Assembly: GCF_033473495.1 (NCBI RefSeq)
Contig: NC_088940.1
Coordinates: 248,001-312,000 of the forward strand
From: Cercospora beticola
Taxonomy: Eukaryota > Ascomycota > Dothideomycetes > Mycosphaerellales > Mycosphaerellaceae
Direction: 5' to 3'
DNA length: 64,000 nt
In this document: piece after piece, positions 9,593 through 21,149 of the stretch
Layout: each line of letters opens with the position of its first letter
Position numbering within the stretch: the first letter of the stretch is position 1
Notes under the pieces: model-generated
Told to the model about the DNA's origin: nothing
What the model saw: only the letters and a program-made list of their open reading frames with translations
Database searches by the model: none
Program-made: the position numbers and the translations under genes

Positions 9593-12331
9593 ACGAGAAT
9601 GACCCGTCGAACAATATCGGCTGCGAAGCGTGAACGAATGTGTCGGAGAGAGGCCCGAATGGGACGGGTGTGTGGCTCTTTTCGATCAGTCGACACATTC
9701 GCTTCGCGCCATATCAACGATCAACGCATCATGAAGACATTCGCTACGAACAACTCCGGCGTCCGGATCCTTCTCCGCTCGCTCGCATGCATACAATGAT
9801 GCGTGTGAACAGACCAGCCAAATGCGCGATAGATGAACTGGATCTCGATTGCATCTATGACATGCACATCATCAAACGACATGCGAATAATAGGCCAAAA
9901 GCGATCTACTCAAGGAATGTCTTCCCTCTCCGGATGAAACTCCGACGACGCCATGGCGACTACGACTACGACTACTCGCCTCACTCCTACTAGTGCGAAA
10001 GAACTCAAGCCATCCTATGTACTTCCCATTCCGGTATACCGTTATCACATCTTGCAAGCTGCAGCTTTTCACTTTCACATGCTCATTTTCCACGAATCGG
10101 CAAAGTTGACATCTTTTTGTCCTTCTCGTACTTTTGTACACCGAAGCAGAACCGCGCGGAATCGTTAAAGCGCAGCTACCCGACCGACGTCTATGTGCCA
10201 GTGCCAGTGCCACGCTTTCCCTCCCTTGCATTGCCAAGGTAAACAACCAGTCAGCAGATCAGAGTACTGTATGCGGGTTGCCGTTGCCGTCGTCATGGCT
10301 TGTACTCTGATGCCCACGTTGTGAGTACATTGCAATTCAGCCGCGATCCTTCGATGGTGTTCTCTTTCTCAGCAGGTGTATTGTGAGAAGACTTCGTCAT
10401 GATGCAGAGGTGTTGCTGGCATATACCTGTATGGCCCGCAACTACATGGTCGTCTGCGGGTCGTGTCCGACTTCATCCGTATATCTTCCCACTTCCTCTC
10501 CACACCACAGCCTGCTTCCACTCATTAGTTTTCTTCGGCAGGATTTCTGATACTCCGGGGACTTTGTACTTGTGTACCACGGTTCCCTGCAATGTAAATT
10601 CTACTCCACGCCGACCGTTGACCGACTTGTCACTTCCTTCCTCAATCACATCACATTCCTTCTTAGCCGCGCCGCCCATCACCCTGCCGTGTGACATTTG
10701 TCTTTCCCGCGCGCGCGTACAATACAGCTATCATCCAGCCTCCGGAACCAAAGTTCAGGACATGCAGTATGGTACAGTACAGCGCGGCGACAACCACGCG
10801 GGAGCAACAACATGGAAGACCAAGTACCAACCCCATGTCGATCCCAACCACAAAGATCTACGATCCTGTTTGCTGTTTCTGGAAATCGCGAATGGTATTT
10901 CTACTTCTAAGCGGTGTAGGATGGAGGTACATAGCAGGTTGTCGAAGGACTGGATGGAAGCTATAGCTCTCTAGCCAACCAACCAGCAATACTGCATTGC
11001 TTCGAATCCAGTAGAACGGTACGGTACCGTATTTTTTTTTCAAGCAGTATGAAAAGCGTGGGGGTTTCAGTTGCAACTCTGCTCTGTCTCTTCATAGTAC
11101 AACTGCGATGATCTAAGAGGTAGTGGCTGAAGCTTTTTCTATGGTATAGACGCACAATTCCTTCATCGTGCATATTCTTGTCCACGTGGACATCATGAAT
11201 TATCGTGACACGATGCCTCTTGCTTGACCTTCTTGACATTTTTGAACTTTCGAAACTGTGCCGATTGCTAAGTCATCATTGCAGTGGCCAGTCAGCTATT
11301 CCTTACCCAGCAGGAGGCACGGTGTTTCTGCATGCATGCATCAACGAAATCCCATACCATATCATAGCAGTAACCATCGATCGTCAGCCTCACTCCTCCC
11401 ATCACGCCAGCAGACCGTGATCCGAAAAATCTTCGTCCACGGTATGTTGTCCGCAACGACACCGCTACTATGATGCTCTTCTCTGCCTTCCACCTCACCA
11501 GCCGTCGTCGCTACCATAGTTTTGCCATCACAGTCTTTCTTGGCTCGGGTTGCGGGTGCTCATCATGATGATGGAGGAAAATACTGTGGTAGAAGGAAGC
11601 GAGAGCAGGAGAAAGTGGGGGAATACCACTGCATTGCTGCGGTTTGTGAGCGCGTGACGGGAAAGCAGCATACAGCTTTGCGCAGCTTCGCAGCTTGCAG
11701 GATGTTGTGCTCGAGCGGTTCGCGCTGTCGGTAACCAATTGGATTGCAGGATTCTACATAGGCAGTTTCAGTTATGTTGACAGATTTGCGATGATGTTCA
11801 TAAGGTGATCGTTAGCAGAACGTTGATGTAGAGAGGAAGAAGAAGGGAAGGTGTTCCACTAGCCAATTCATTTCATTTCAGTCTATGCGTATTTCATTCC
11901 ACAGTCAACCGAAAACAAAGGTGGTATCTCTCATGCAATTATGCCCAACAATGCACCGAGGTGCAGAAACCAACGCCCAATAATAAAACCCATGCAACTC
12001 TGCCAGCCAGTGACGTTTGCGAACAGCAGAAAAATCGAATCTCAAAAAAATCACGCCACATCTCCTTTCGTATGCATATGACAAGGAATCCTTTCGCCAG
12101 TCTGTTGCAGTAGCAGGAATTTGATGCCCTTTCGTCATGCAGAAAATGCGACTTCGTCCCGCATCCTTTCCCGAATCATCGATCCAATGCAATAAAAACG
12201 CCACACAATGCAATTCTTAACCACATTTGGAAATGCAAAAATCTTTCTTGGTACACAGTCTGATGGCTTGGTAAAATAGCTTGCATGTGTATTCTTCGCT
12301 TCAATACTCATGCATGCTTTGCGGTACCGCG
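9593..12331. other. 2.7-kb gene-poor stretch
   Basis: Open frames of 60-190 codons occur on both strands (for example 10399-10974) but overlap each other, start at arbitrary points and show no protein-like features. Simple sequence seen: a GACTAC/TACGAC tract at about 9957-9977, a KpnI-type palindrome GGTACC near 11023 followed by a T9 run, and pyrimidine-rich patches near 10480-10700. Nothing identifies an RNA gene. Confidence 0.45.
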
Positions 12332-13111
12332 TCACCGCCTTCGGCCCCGTTGCTCGGCTTCCTGATGTTGCACACGGGGCTGATCGTGCTGCACAGATGC
12401 GAGCTCAGCTCTGCGCTCGGCTTCGGGATCTTCACCGACATCGTGGAGCTGCCAGCTCGGTCGTCGCCACACGTGGACCTTGCCGGACATGGTTCTGTTA
12501 AATCGCATGCCTGGGCGTTCCATTTTGCGAGCTGCACGTCTTCGCTCACGCGCGCGTTCCACGAGGTAGTCGATGGGTAGCTCCTCGTCGTCTGAATCTG
12601 TCTCGTAGTCATAGTCGTCATCGTCTGAAAGTTCCTCTGAAGGTGCGAAGGCAGATTGCAGGTAGTTGGGAATACTGGGACGAGGTGCATGGCCTCCGCA
12701 ATAGTGATCGATGTCGAAGTCATCTCTCAGTGTCGGGGAGTTGTCTGGAGTCAGATGCGGGACGTCTTGTGCGAGTGGCGTCCATGTCCGGGCTCGTGTG
12801 GGATCCGAGTCTGACCGGTTTCGTTGTACGGCACGCTGCAGCGCGGAGGCCTGACTGGATAACAGGCTCTCCCATCGGTCTGGCACCGATGTGCGTCGTG
12901 CTTGCGCTTGACGTCGGTCCTGGTGGAAGAGGGCAAAGTCGGTGATACCGGCGTCCCACTCTACCTCTTCGGCGTCGTCATCGGAGTCCTCAGCCCAGTC
13001 TTCGTACTCGTAGGCCATTTTGGCAGGTGATAGAAAATGTGACGCTGGATCCTCGTTGATTTCATCCTCGAACGAGACGGTTCGCGGTGCTTGTCTGGGC
13101 TGAAAAGGCAT
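12332..13111 (-). CDS. unassigned acidic protein
   Basis: A 259-residue single-exon protein from ATG 13111 (MPFQPRQAPRTVSFEDEINE). It has acidic clusters near residues 33-50 (EDWAEDSDDDAEEVEWDAG) and 170-190 (ELSDDDDYDYETDSDDEELP). A basic helix (YLVERARERRRAARKMERPG) and SGKVHVWRRPSWQL follow. The mix of CK2-type acidic runs and Arg-rich helix suggests a nuclear or nucleolar protein, but no family is recognised. The frame extends upstream to 13255, but those residues overlap the likely leader. An alternative C-terminus through a small intron is possible and was not modelled. Confidence 0.62.
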   Translation of the reverse strand: MPFQPRQAPRTVSFEDEINEDPASHFLSPAKMAYEYEDWAEDSDDDAEEVEWDAGITDFALFHQDRRQAQARRTSVPDRWESLLSSQASALQRAVQRNRSDSDPTRARTWTPLAQDVPHLTPDNSPTLRDDFDIDHYCGGHAPRPSIPNYLQSAFAPSEELSDDDDYDYETDSDDEELPIDYLVERARERRRAARKMERPGMRFNRTMSGKVHVWRRPSWQLHDVGEDPEAERRAELASVQHDQPRVQHQEAEQRGRRR

Positions 13112-16100
13112 CGTGTCGTGTGGCGTGGGTGGTGATGTTGTTATACGTTTCTTGTCTGCATTAGTGGTGCAGTGCACGGTCGTTGGTGGCCACGTCAAAC
13201 TTCTCCCGCCAACAATAGACTCGAGGCTTTGCTCGGGCAACGTGGGCGAAGGCATGGCTAAGTAGTTGGGCGCTGGAAGTGCAAGAGATGTGGTTGGAAG
13301 ATGGCCGAGTAAGGCGAAGAGGAAGGCGTGGGATAGGCAAGCAGATGCGCGAGTGGTGTAATAGTGCAGATCGTGTGGGAAGAGAAGCGCCGCAGTTCAG
13401 GCGTGAGTTCAGCCGGGACGATGCGATGCGCTGTGCAGGAGAAGAAGGCGATCGTGGACGTGGACGGTCGAGAGACGCAGGCCCGATCCGCCGTCCGACC
13501 ACGAGGGACGGTGCGTGGTGGTGGTGAGGAGCTGGGCGACGACACGTCGTGCGAGGTCGTCTTTACAAGTAGTCTGGGGAGGTCTATGCTGGTCGCACAG
13601 AAGGAGGGGCGGCGGGCGATCTGGGTGCAACAATGCAGCAGCTGCAGGAGGAGCAGCGACAGGCATCACGTAACTACGTAAGTACATAGTGCTGCAGGCA
13701 GACAGACGGCACACACAGGCACAGTCATTCACGCAGGATGCAAATGGGTCGCCGCCTGGTCGGAGGGGCAGCGCTCGTGGTGGCTGCGTCACTCAGTCAT
13801 CGCCGGCCGCATGTGATGGACTGACCAAGCAGTCATCCGTGAGACAGACGCCTTCTCCCAGAATGCCATGCCATGCCATCCACGGCTGCCAGAACAGAGG
13901 CGAGAGGGTCGCGAGAAAGAGGCGGGCGGGCAAAGCTACGCATCCCGCGTCAGCAGCAGTCCAGCACAAGTGCATTGTGGGCGACGTCGAGCTCGAGCGC
14001 GCGGTGGCTTGCACGAACAGCTGCAGGTACTCGACTCCCGCTGCCTGAATGAGGCATCGGCCGCGCCTGGCGCTCTCGCGATTCTGGCGATGGCCTGCAG
14101 TAGTGTGGGCCTCTGCTGCTCCGACTCGCGCGCGTCTCTGTCCTGCCTCCCTGGAAGTTCTGTGCATCATCCATCCCCAAGCGAAGTGCGAGTGCAAGTG
14201 CAAGTGCGAGCCAGTGCTCGGCTGGCGCCGCGCGGGACGGCGCACGGAACCATCGAAGCGCAATTGATTGTGGCTGGACGTGGTGTAACCTGCTGTTCTT
14301 GATGCTGCCTCATACATTATTCCATCTCTGGTCTGTGGATGAGGCGACCACAGCGACGCGCTGCCCATTGCCAATGTCATGACCGAATAGCGCATGGCAG
14401 ACAGGACAGCATCGCGCAACATCCAACCACGCCTGCACACGTTCGACGGTCGAAACCGCCAGGCCGGCTCTTCCTCGCTTCGACCCTGCGGAAACCCCCA
14501 CGAAAAGAGGAGAGGAGGCCCGCTGATCCTAACATCACCTCCTACCACCACACCGAGCACACCCTCTCCATCAACCCGCCGACCTGAGCCTCGTTCGCGA
14601 CGCGGACACCGGACTCCTGCCCGCCTCCAGCGCAGCATTGCAGCCAGCAGAATTCATCATGATTCATCGTCATGCGCAAACTCTCCTCTGCCGACAGCAG
14701 CGCAATGTGGTTGTTTGTCCCGTCCGCGCCCGAATGGGAAGCGCCCGCCACAAGGAATGAGGGCGTGGGAGTTGGCTGATATTCCCTTGCGGCTGACAGC
14801 TGACCACCATGTGATATCTCCTACACCGACACCTGCCTCTGCGGCACCGAAATCTACCTTCGCGATGCTCCTTGAGCCGCAAGTGGCGAACCTGGCTGCT
14901 AGCCTGCTACACGAGCGGTGAAACATCGTCGCACCCTAGCACACCCTCCCCCGGCAGTGCCTAGCAAAGGGTGCGTATGGTCCTACGCGGCACTCGCTCC
15001 ACTGCAGAGAAACCGGTTATGCCAAAGTGGCAAATGGCAAGTGACCCTCTCTCACGACTGAGACATGCGTCTATACCAGGAATCCGCCGGGGTCTTCCAC
15101 TATAGCGCGACACCCTCTCCACCACATCGCCGGAATCCGGCATACCTTTCGAGGAAGCTTACACCACCTCTTGCAGCTTGATGACAACCTGTTTGGGACG
15201 CGATCGACATCGCATAATACCTCACAGCGTTGCGAAGATGTGCGAGGCCATCGCTGCGCCTGTACCACCTGTCTCCCAAATCCAAGTCCACCTGATTTGG
15301 CCAGGTGCATAATGGAGCCGCGTCAGATGACAGAATACAACCACCGCGCCTCCGCGACTGACCCTCGCGGCCAGCTTTTGGTGCCTCGAATCGTGGTCAG
15401 ACTGCCCTATGCACCCTTCCGCCTTCCTTCGGCCTCGTGGCATGTCCAACCACAATTCATTGTCCGTTCACTCCATTTCGTATAGCCTCTTCTTATGGTG
15501 GAGAGAAAGGAATGTCATGATCATACTATACCGGAACTCCCGCGAAACATCACTCTAATCCGCTCCCAGAACATTCGTGTGGGTGTGATGTGAACTGTCA
15601 ACACGCTCGTCCACCGAGATGCGCATCAAAGAGCTCGCCATAGGCCTCTCCATCTGGACCAGCAACCATCCATCTCGCAAAGATCTTTCCCTCAGGACGA
15701 AGCACACACACCTCCCTTTCGCATTCAGCCTTCGCAGATCAGGGTAATCAGGATCCCAAATTTGGTCAGCTAGCCCTAGCCCTGCACACTACAGGAAAAA
15801 TAGCGAGACCCTCCTGCACCCCAGACCCCTCCATCTGCAGCCCTGCATCCCACCACTCACTACCCATTTCCTACACCACACCCTGCGTCCGTATCATGCG
15901 AACGGCTGACTCTGCCTACATTCTTCCCTCCGAGGAGCGCGCACGCTCAGCTCAGCAAGCTGATTTGTTACAACTACTTCAGCTACAGCCACTCCCTCTA
16001 CGGATTTCGCCTTCTTTGAACTTCTTCGACCTATCAGGTTTGAGAGAATGGACTTTCAGCTAGCCAGTGATGGCTGCTGACCACCTCTTTGTTGCACTTG

Positions 16101-16340
16101 TTCGCTGGAAGGCAGCCACTATTTCGGATGACAGTACACTATACCACTTCGTTCCGTTGGCAAGATGTCTAGCTAGTGCTGAATTGTATATTGTCACTGC
16201 TGACCCCCAACAATTTTTGGCTATCACACTATCACAGCTGAACAGCAGGATTGAGAGATTTTCGAGCACATTCTTGCTCGTTCACTAAGGCTCTGTGAAG
16301 CGATTCGCCACTCCATCGTCTCTCACTCAGCTCGCCACTT
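13112..16340. other. 3.2-kb gene-poor stretch
   Basis: Lies upstream of the acidic-protein gene and downstream of the AlkB-like gene (both minus strand). Long overlapping frames exist (13793-14638 minus, 14394-14921 plus), but they mirror each other in GC-rich DNA, are full of Arg/Ser/His and look spurious. A short hexamer tandem (AGTGCA/AGTGCG units) sits at about 14189-14210. The 15600-16060 part is CT-rich with many short direct CACACC/CTCC runs, as in fungal promoters or untranslated leaders. Confidence 0.45.
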
Positions 16341-19300
16341 TCACACCACCTCATCCTCGTCACCAAACCCCATCCCATTCTGTCGTTCCGCCCGAGCATC
16401 AGCAGCAGCCATTCTCCCCAAACTCCCCATCCCCGGCTCATCCTCTTCCACCCCATACTCCGGCCTCTCCTCAGCCCTCAAATGCTCCGGCAAAACCGTC
16501 CTACAAGTCAACGCAAACCTCAAACACCCCTCCGGAACAACTTTATGTTCCAAATAGCTCTGAATCTCATACCCCTCCATCAACACAATATCCCCATGAT
16601 TCAACGTCAAAGTAACCAAATCCTCCGCTTTCTTCGTCCGTTTTGCGAAAATGCCGAGTTCATGTGGAAGTTCTTTTCTGCGGGTTTCGTAGGTGCGTTT
16701 ATCAGATGTGCGCAATTCTTGGATTTCTTCCCAAGCTGCGAGGCGTTTGAGATACATTTCTCTTCCGCCGATGGAGACTGGGACTGGTTTCTCAGGTGTC
16801 AGAATGCCAGTCTTGCTGCATCCGACGAAGTGTTTGGCTTTCATGCGGAGCATCATTTTCGCTTTGCTGCCGAGGGACATGGAGGCGATGCGAGGGCCGA
16901 GACCGGTTTCGCCGTCGTCGTGGTACTCGACTTTTTGCCCTTCCATGTACGCGAAGATAAGCTGTTCGTTGAAGTCGGTGTGGCCTGCAGGGGATGAGAA
17001 GTTTTTGGATGCCCAGTTGAGGTCTGCGCGACATGCTCGGACTGGCCAGGGGGCGGAGGAGAATGGCAAGCTGGAGCCGCCGGCGACGAACTTGTAGGGC
17101 ATGCCATAATTGACGCTGAAGGCTGTCATGAGGTCGCCTGGTTCGGTGGGTGCTGCTGTCGTTGTTGTGGTGGCTGCGAGGGATGGTCGGCCGCGTGCTC
17201 TCTTTGGTGGTGACGGCTCTTCCGCCTCGTCTTCGTCTTCGCTGTCGTCGAGGTTGTTCTGTGCCTCGCTGAAAAGTGCTTGCGAGCCATTGAGCATATT
17301 CTCAATGATAGAATCGTCTACCACTCCTGCATTCGTCCCAAGTTTGTGCGCATCTGGGGTTGCTGTCAATCTGCCTGGAGAAGCTGTCTTCAACTTGAGA
17401 GTCGTAGAGCTTCCTGTTCCAATAAATGGCCTTCGCTCCAGGTGCAGATCCATCTCTGGATCATCCTGTCTCTGCATTGCATCGAACATCTCATCAGGTC
17501 CTCTAGATGCTGAATTGATTTTCGAGTTGCTGATTGCATGAATCAGCTTGCCATTGATTCCATCAAATGTGTAGGTAAAGATCTTGAAGCCCAGTTTGTT
17601 GTGCTCGACTGTAACTTTGACACCGAGATGCTTCGCATACCTGTTGCGAGACAGCGTTGGCCCTTCGCCCGTGCTATCCCAAGGCTGGTGAAGCATTGCA
17701 GGCTTGACTGTAATGTGCTTAGGAAAGTTGGAGAAGTCACACTGCGAATTGTCACACGACCACCCTCGCCATAGTCGCCTAGGGTTGCAACGTCCGCATT
17801 GTGGACAGACAACACCTCGAGTGTTGATGTTGGTCAAGTTATCGCCCATGACTTTGCCGCTGTCAGGGATGGGTGGCCGTACACTGAAAGGCTCTTCTTC
17901 ATTCTGCCATCGGGTTCGGTGGAGGAGAAAGGCAGGATTGAATGCAAGATCACTAGAAGGTGAGTCCTCACCCAGCTTCCAAAATCTCCCACAAGCTGAG
18001 TTAAGACACATCCAGCCATTCAAGTACACTTGTGGTGATTCGTTATTGCAGTCCTGGCAAATTTCCTCGGTTAGTGGCCCAGCAACATCCCGATCCACCT
18101 CAGTAACGTTCTGCTGTGATGGAGCATGCCATGCGCGCTTGTTGTCCCCCAGTCGCTCAAGGCGGAACTTCACAGTCGTCCAGGCTTTTCTCCCCTTGCC
18201 CAGTGTCTTCTCTTCCCACACTGCCACGGGCTTGTACCATCCAAGCACGCAGTAACGATGCGGCATCTTGCATAGTGCGCCAGCGTTCTTGTTACCACAA
18301 ATTACCACAATGGGGTTTTGATGTTCAATGTCGTTGAGCACAGCCTGGACTTGGGCGTCGTCCAAAGAATGGTGTTTGGCCTGCAGCAGTTGCCCACTTG
18401 CATCAGCCTGCATACCACCTCCTGCTCGAGCGATGATCACATCTGTGTCCATATACTCTCGAGAATTGCCAACTCCATCGTAGAGGAAGGCATAGACGTG
18501 GCCGCTGTTCTGGTAGCATCCGCTCTGCGGCGACTTGAAATATGGCACTGTCTCGCAAAGAGCTTGTCGGCTCTCTGCCCATACTTCAGGGTGGCCTTGA
18601 GGCTCTTCCTTGGAATCGATGGGTCGACGTGCTGTGAGCTTCCGAGACAGCTGTATCAATTCTGGTATTGCGGGTGGCTCTTCGAAACCCGCCACAGGGA
18701 ACTCGCAGCTTTGAGGCGTGTGTATTGGAGTCGCAAGAGACTTGCTGCCTGGCGTGCTTTCTGGAGTGGGCAGAGCAGTTACTCCAGTCGTTGTTCCTGC
18801 TCGGAACTCTTGGTGCGTAGCAGTCATCGCAGACCTCCTTTTCGGCTGCTTCGATATCGCAGTACTGAGCTTGGCTGGTGTTACTCGAAGCGTAACTATG
18901 TCACTCGAAGCTTGGAGGCTCTTACTGGAGGAGCTCCGTCTCCTGGTCTGCTTTGGGATCGAACGTTTGTGGACATCATCTTCAGCTGAACGCTTGCGCT
19001 TCCTATTCCTGCCGACAGAATTCTGTGTCGAACGTCCTGCATCTGCGTTGTCCTGAGTGGCTGGAAGGACGTTCCCGTTATGCTTCGCAGTTCTTGGGTT
19101 GCTTCTGGCCACGATGATCACATCATCACTCTTCTCCTCTTCGCGTGGCATTTCAACAAGGTCACCAAACCTCTGAATTGGTTTGAGCGATCGTCTCGGT
19201 CGCGCGTTTCTGATTAGGGTTTCCACTCCAGATTCAGTAGAGCTTTGTGGCATGTTCACGAGAGAACTAGCAATAACAGGCGTAGAATCCGTCAATGGCA

Positions 19301-20111
19301 GGTCCTGGAGGTTGTCTGCAGGAGCAGTTTGTGTATCTGTATCGCCTCTAGGCTCCTTGGCGTAGACCCTCGTGCCCATGAAGATATCATCTGGGATAGG
19401 CCGCAAGTCAATGTCGGATGGTGCCTCGCTGAGCGGACTCGACACGTCTGTGTCTCGCTCTTGTTTGGCGTTGTCTGGTGTGCTCGGTCGCTCTGGAAGG
19501 TCTGAGAGTTTGCTGGTCTCACACATCGAATCTGCCATCCCGCTTGACCTCAAGACAGAGTCGCCTGCTTGCTCCGCAGAGTCTATTTCGGACTCCTGAT
19601 TGCAATTCGGAAACGAGTGCGAAGCGCCTGATGCCAAACTTTGCACATGCGCTTCTGGCAGGCGGGCCGTGTGTGAATCATCGACCTCGTCATGAACCTT
19701 ATGCGCTGGAGAAGCAGGGGCAGAGGACTTATCATCGTCTATTCGAAGCTTCTCGCCCGTCTCTTGCTGTGCAGCTTCAAGTGTGGCTACACGTTTCACC
19801 ACTTTGCCAAACTGGACTGCAGGTCTCCTTGCTGCAGGCTGGCGAGACAAAGAATAGACTCTGATTGACTTTCCATTGCGTTTCCCATCCCTCGCAGATC
19901 CTTTTCCGCGTGCAGTCCGTTGCGGGTTGATGGTAGTCATGGACTGCAAGTTCGCCCGATTTGGCTCAATCGTGCTGCTCGGCAGTGACTCTGCATAGTT
20001 CTTGCGCTTGTTTGCATTGCGAGCGGAACTGCGTTCTCCTGGGATAAATGGACGACCTTCAGCTGATGTCAGCCGAGCATCACTGCTGTGACCCAGTTCC
20101 TTGGGCGGCAT
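16341..20111 (-). CDS. large AlkB-like 2OG-Fe(II) oxygenase with tandem zinc knuckles
   Basis: A 1256-residue protein from ATG 20111 (the frame runs further up, but only from a TTG). Residues 1-520 are disordered, basic and Ser-rich, with an RKRKRS-type nuclear signal. At about 525-656 a folded segment (GHVYAFLYDGVGNSREY ... HRYCVLGWYKPVAVWEE ... VKFRLERL) resembles an SRA/PUA-type domain; this is tentative. Two zinc knuckles share the exact spacing C-x2-C-x13-C-x4-C: Cys685/688/702/707 and 769/772/786/791. The C-terminal 260 residues are an AlkB core: YHDDGETGLGPRIASMSLGS gives the iron-binding His1064-x-Asp1066, LEHKVV gives His1189, and LRFALTCR gives the 2-oxoglutarate-binding Arg1198/1204, so the site looks intact. 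AlkB enzymes oxidatively demethylate nucleic-acid bases (ALKBH2 has the comparable EHRDDE..IASVSFG and RVNLTFR). Substrate unknown; nuclear location inferred. Confidence 0.82.
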   Translation of the reverse strand: MPPKELGHSSDARLTSAEGRPFIPGERSSARNANKRKNYAESLPSSTIEPNRANLQSMTTINPQRTARGKGSARDGKRNGKSIRVYSLSRQPAARRPAVQFGKVVKRVATLEAAQQETGEKLRIDDDKSSAPASPAHKVHDEVDDSHTARLPEAHVQSLASGASHSFPNCNQESEIDSAEQAGDSVLRSSGMADSMCETSKLSDLPERPSTPDNAKQERDTDVSSPLSEAPSDIDLRPIPDDIFMGTRVYAKEPRGDTDTQTAPADNLQDLPLTDSTPVIASSLVNMPQSSTESGVETLIRNARPRRSLKPIQRFGDLVEMPREEEKSDDVIIVARSNPRTAKHNGNVLPATQDNADAGRSTQNSVGRNRKRKRSAEDDVHKRSIPKQTRRRSSSSKSLQASSDIVTLRVTPAKLSTAISKQPKRRSAMTATHQEFRAGTTTGVTALPTPESTPGSKSLATPIHTPQSCEFPVAGFEEPPAIPELIQLSRKLTARRPIDSKEEPQGHPEVWAESRQALCETVPYFKSPQSGCYQNSGHVYAFLYDGVGNSREYMDTDVIIARAGGGMQADASGQLLQAKHHSLDDAQVQAVLNDIEHQNPIVVICGNKNAGALCKMPHRYCVLGWYKPVAVWEEKTLGKGRKAWTTVKFRLERLGDNKRAWHAPSQQNVTEVDRDVAGPLTEEICQDCNNESPQVYLNGWMCLNSACGRFWKLGEDSPSSDLAFNPAFLLHRTRWQNEEEPFSVRPPIPDSGKVMGDNLTNINTRGVVCPQCGRCNPRRLWRGWSCDNSQCDFSNFPKHITVKPAMLHQPWDSTGEGPTLSRNRYAKHLGVKVTVEHNKLGFKIFTYTFDGINGKLIHAISNSKINSASRGPDEMFDAMQRQDDPEMDLHLERRPFIGTGSSTTLKLKTASPGRLTATPDAHKLGTNAGVVDDSIIENMLNGSQALFSEAQNNLDDSEDEDEAEEPSPPKRARGRPSLAATTTTTAAPTEPGDLMTAFSVNYGMPYKFVAGGSSLPFSSAPWPVRACRADLNWASKNFSSPAGHTDFNEQLIFAYMEGQKVEYHDDGETGLGPRIASMSLGSKAKMMLRMKAKHFVGCSKTGILTPEKPVPVSIGGREMYLKRLAAWEEIQELRTSDKRTYETRRKELPHELGIFAKRTKKAEDLVTLTLNHGDIVLMEGYEIQSYLEHKVVPEGCLRFALTCRTVLPEHLRAEERPEYGVEEDEPGMGSLGRMAAADARAERQNGMGFGDEDEVV

Positions 20112-21149
20112 GAGGTGTTTCGTCGGAGGTGTTGACTTGGTCACGATGCTGAGTTTGGAGGGTTCCAAAGGGAGGACAGCGGGTACGTCACTGCACTTGC
20201 TTCAGTGCTTGTGTCGTGAATGCCTCAAATAGCCTTTGGGTGCCACCGTCTTCAGGGGCGCTTGACTTCCAGAGTAGGACGAAAATTGAGGGCTACCTCT
20301 GGGCGCTGGCCTCGCTGATGTTCGCTTGTGCGTTCTCTTGCCGACAGAGTGCGAAAGGACTGCCCACCGGCGTGGACTAGCGGTGGGTTCGAATAGGTCG
20401 TGATGTCAGTTTCTGTCTTGCTGGACATTGATGCGTGAGCATTGGTGTTTGCCGCGTCGAAGTGACATTCGAGGTGGTGTGCAAGGGTCAATTTGAGTTT
20501 CGCGGAACCATGCGGGCGACAAGGGTTCAACGTTGCGCCGCGCATGATGAAGTGAAGGTAAGTATCAAGCGAGCTGCCAAAGGTTTCTAGGTGGAAGGAA
20601 CATTGCAAAGTAAAGCTTTTGTACTACAGGCACGGATACGTAGACCAGATAGCTAACTCGCAAGACCCTCCTGTGCCCACGCTGTCTCGCAACGCAATAA
20701 GAACCTCCGCCTCTCCCGAGGTGACTGCTTTCTGCATTCTCGCAGGTGGCATCATACACCTATTGGTACAGAGCGTTGCTCTAGCAGTTGCGACAGTTCG
20801 AGATGCTCATGATCCGAACGCGCTGAGATGAGCGCGCCACATAAATGCAAAGCCACGCTGCATGGGTGGGTGACAATAGGCGATGAGCGCGCGCCGCCCA
20901 TTCATTGCGGGCCATTCCTGCCCAAACCAAGGGCGTCCATCGGAACCATCAGAAACAAGCACCCCGAGATGCGTTGAAGGTCTGCAGGATCGATGCATGT
21001 GCTCACTTCACGTTCTGCTTCTGTCTCATTTCTGAGCTCGGAGCCAATGCAGTCTAGCTGCTGTTTGCTCAGATCATTGCAGAACGCGCTGCCAGACATT
21101 AGTGTATAAGATACAACCTTCAGAATAGCAACGAGATGTTGAAATGTCC
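20112..21149. other. intergenic upstream of the AlkB-like gene
   Basis: No supported gene. A minus-strand frame at 20608-20252 could hold an upstream exon or leader of the AlkB-like gene, but no splice pair was convincing. Confidence 0.45.

Noticed and set aside
9957..9977. GACTAC/TACGAC tract as a possible repeat element
   Set aside because: Only about three short units; simple-sequence noise rather than a mobile or structured element.
10399..10974. 191-codon plus-strand open frame
   Set aside because: Cys/Thr/His-rich with no motif, lying in a stretch of simple and pyrimidine-rich sequence; several other frames of similar size overlap it.
13793..14638. 281-codon minus-strand open frame
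   Set aside because: GC-rich DNA with a mirrored long frame on the plus strand; the product is a mix of Arg, Ser, His and Trp with no domain, no conserved block and no splice context.
14394..14921. 175-codon plus-strand open frame
   Set aside because: Overlaps the minus-strand frame and has Pro/Ser/Arg-rich random composition.
20112..20168. Upstream extension of the AlkB-like protein
   Set aside because: The longer frame starts at TTG; the first ATG is at 20111. An upstream exon remains possible but no splice pair was convincing.
20370..20400. GGTTCGAAT, resembling a tRNA B box
   Set aside because: No matching acceptor stem, A box or cloverleaf could be folded around it by eye; similar GGTTC strings elsewhere also lack context.
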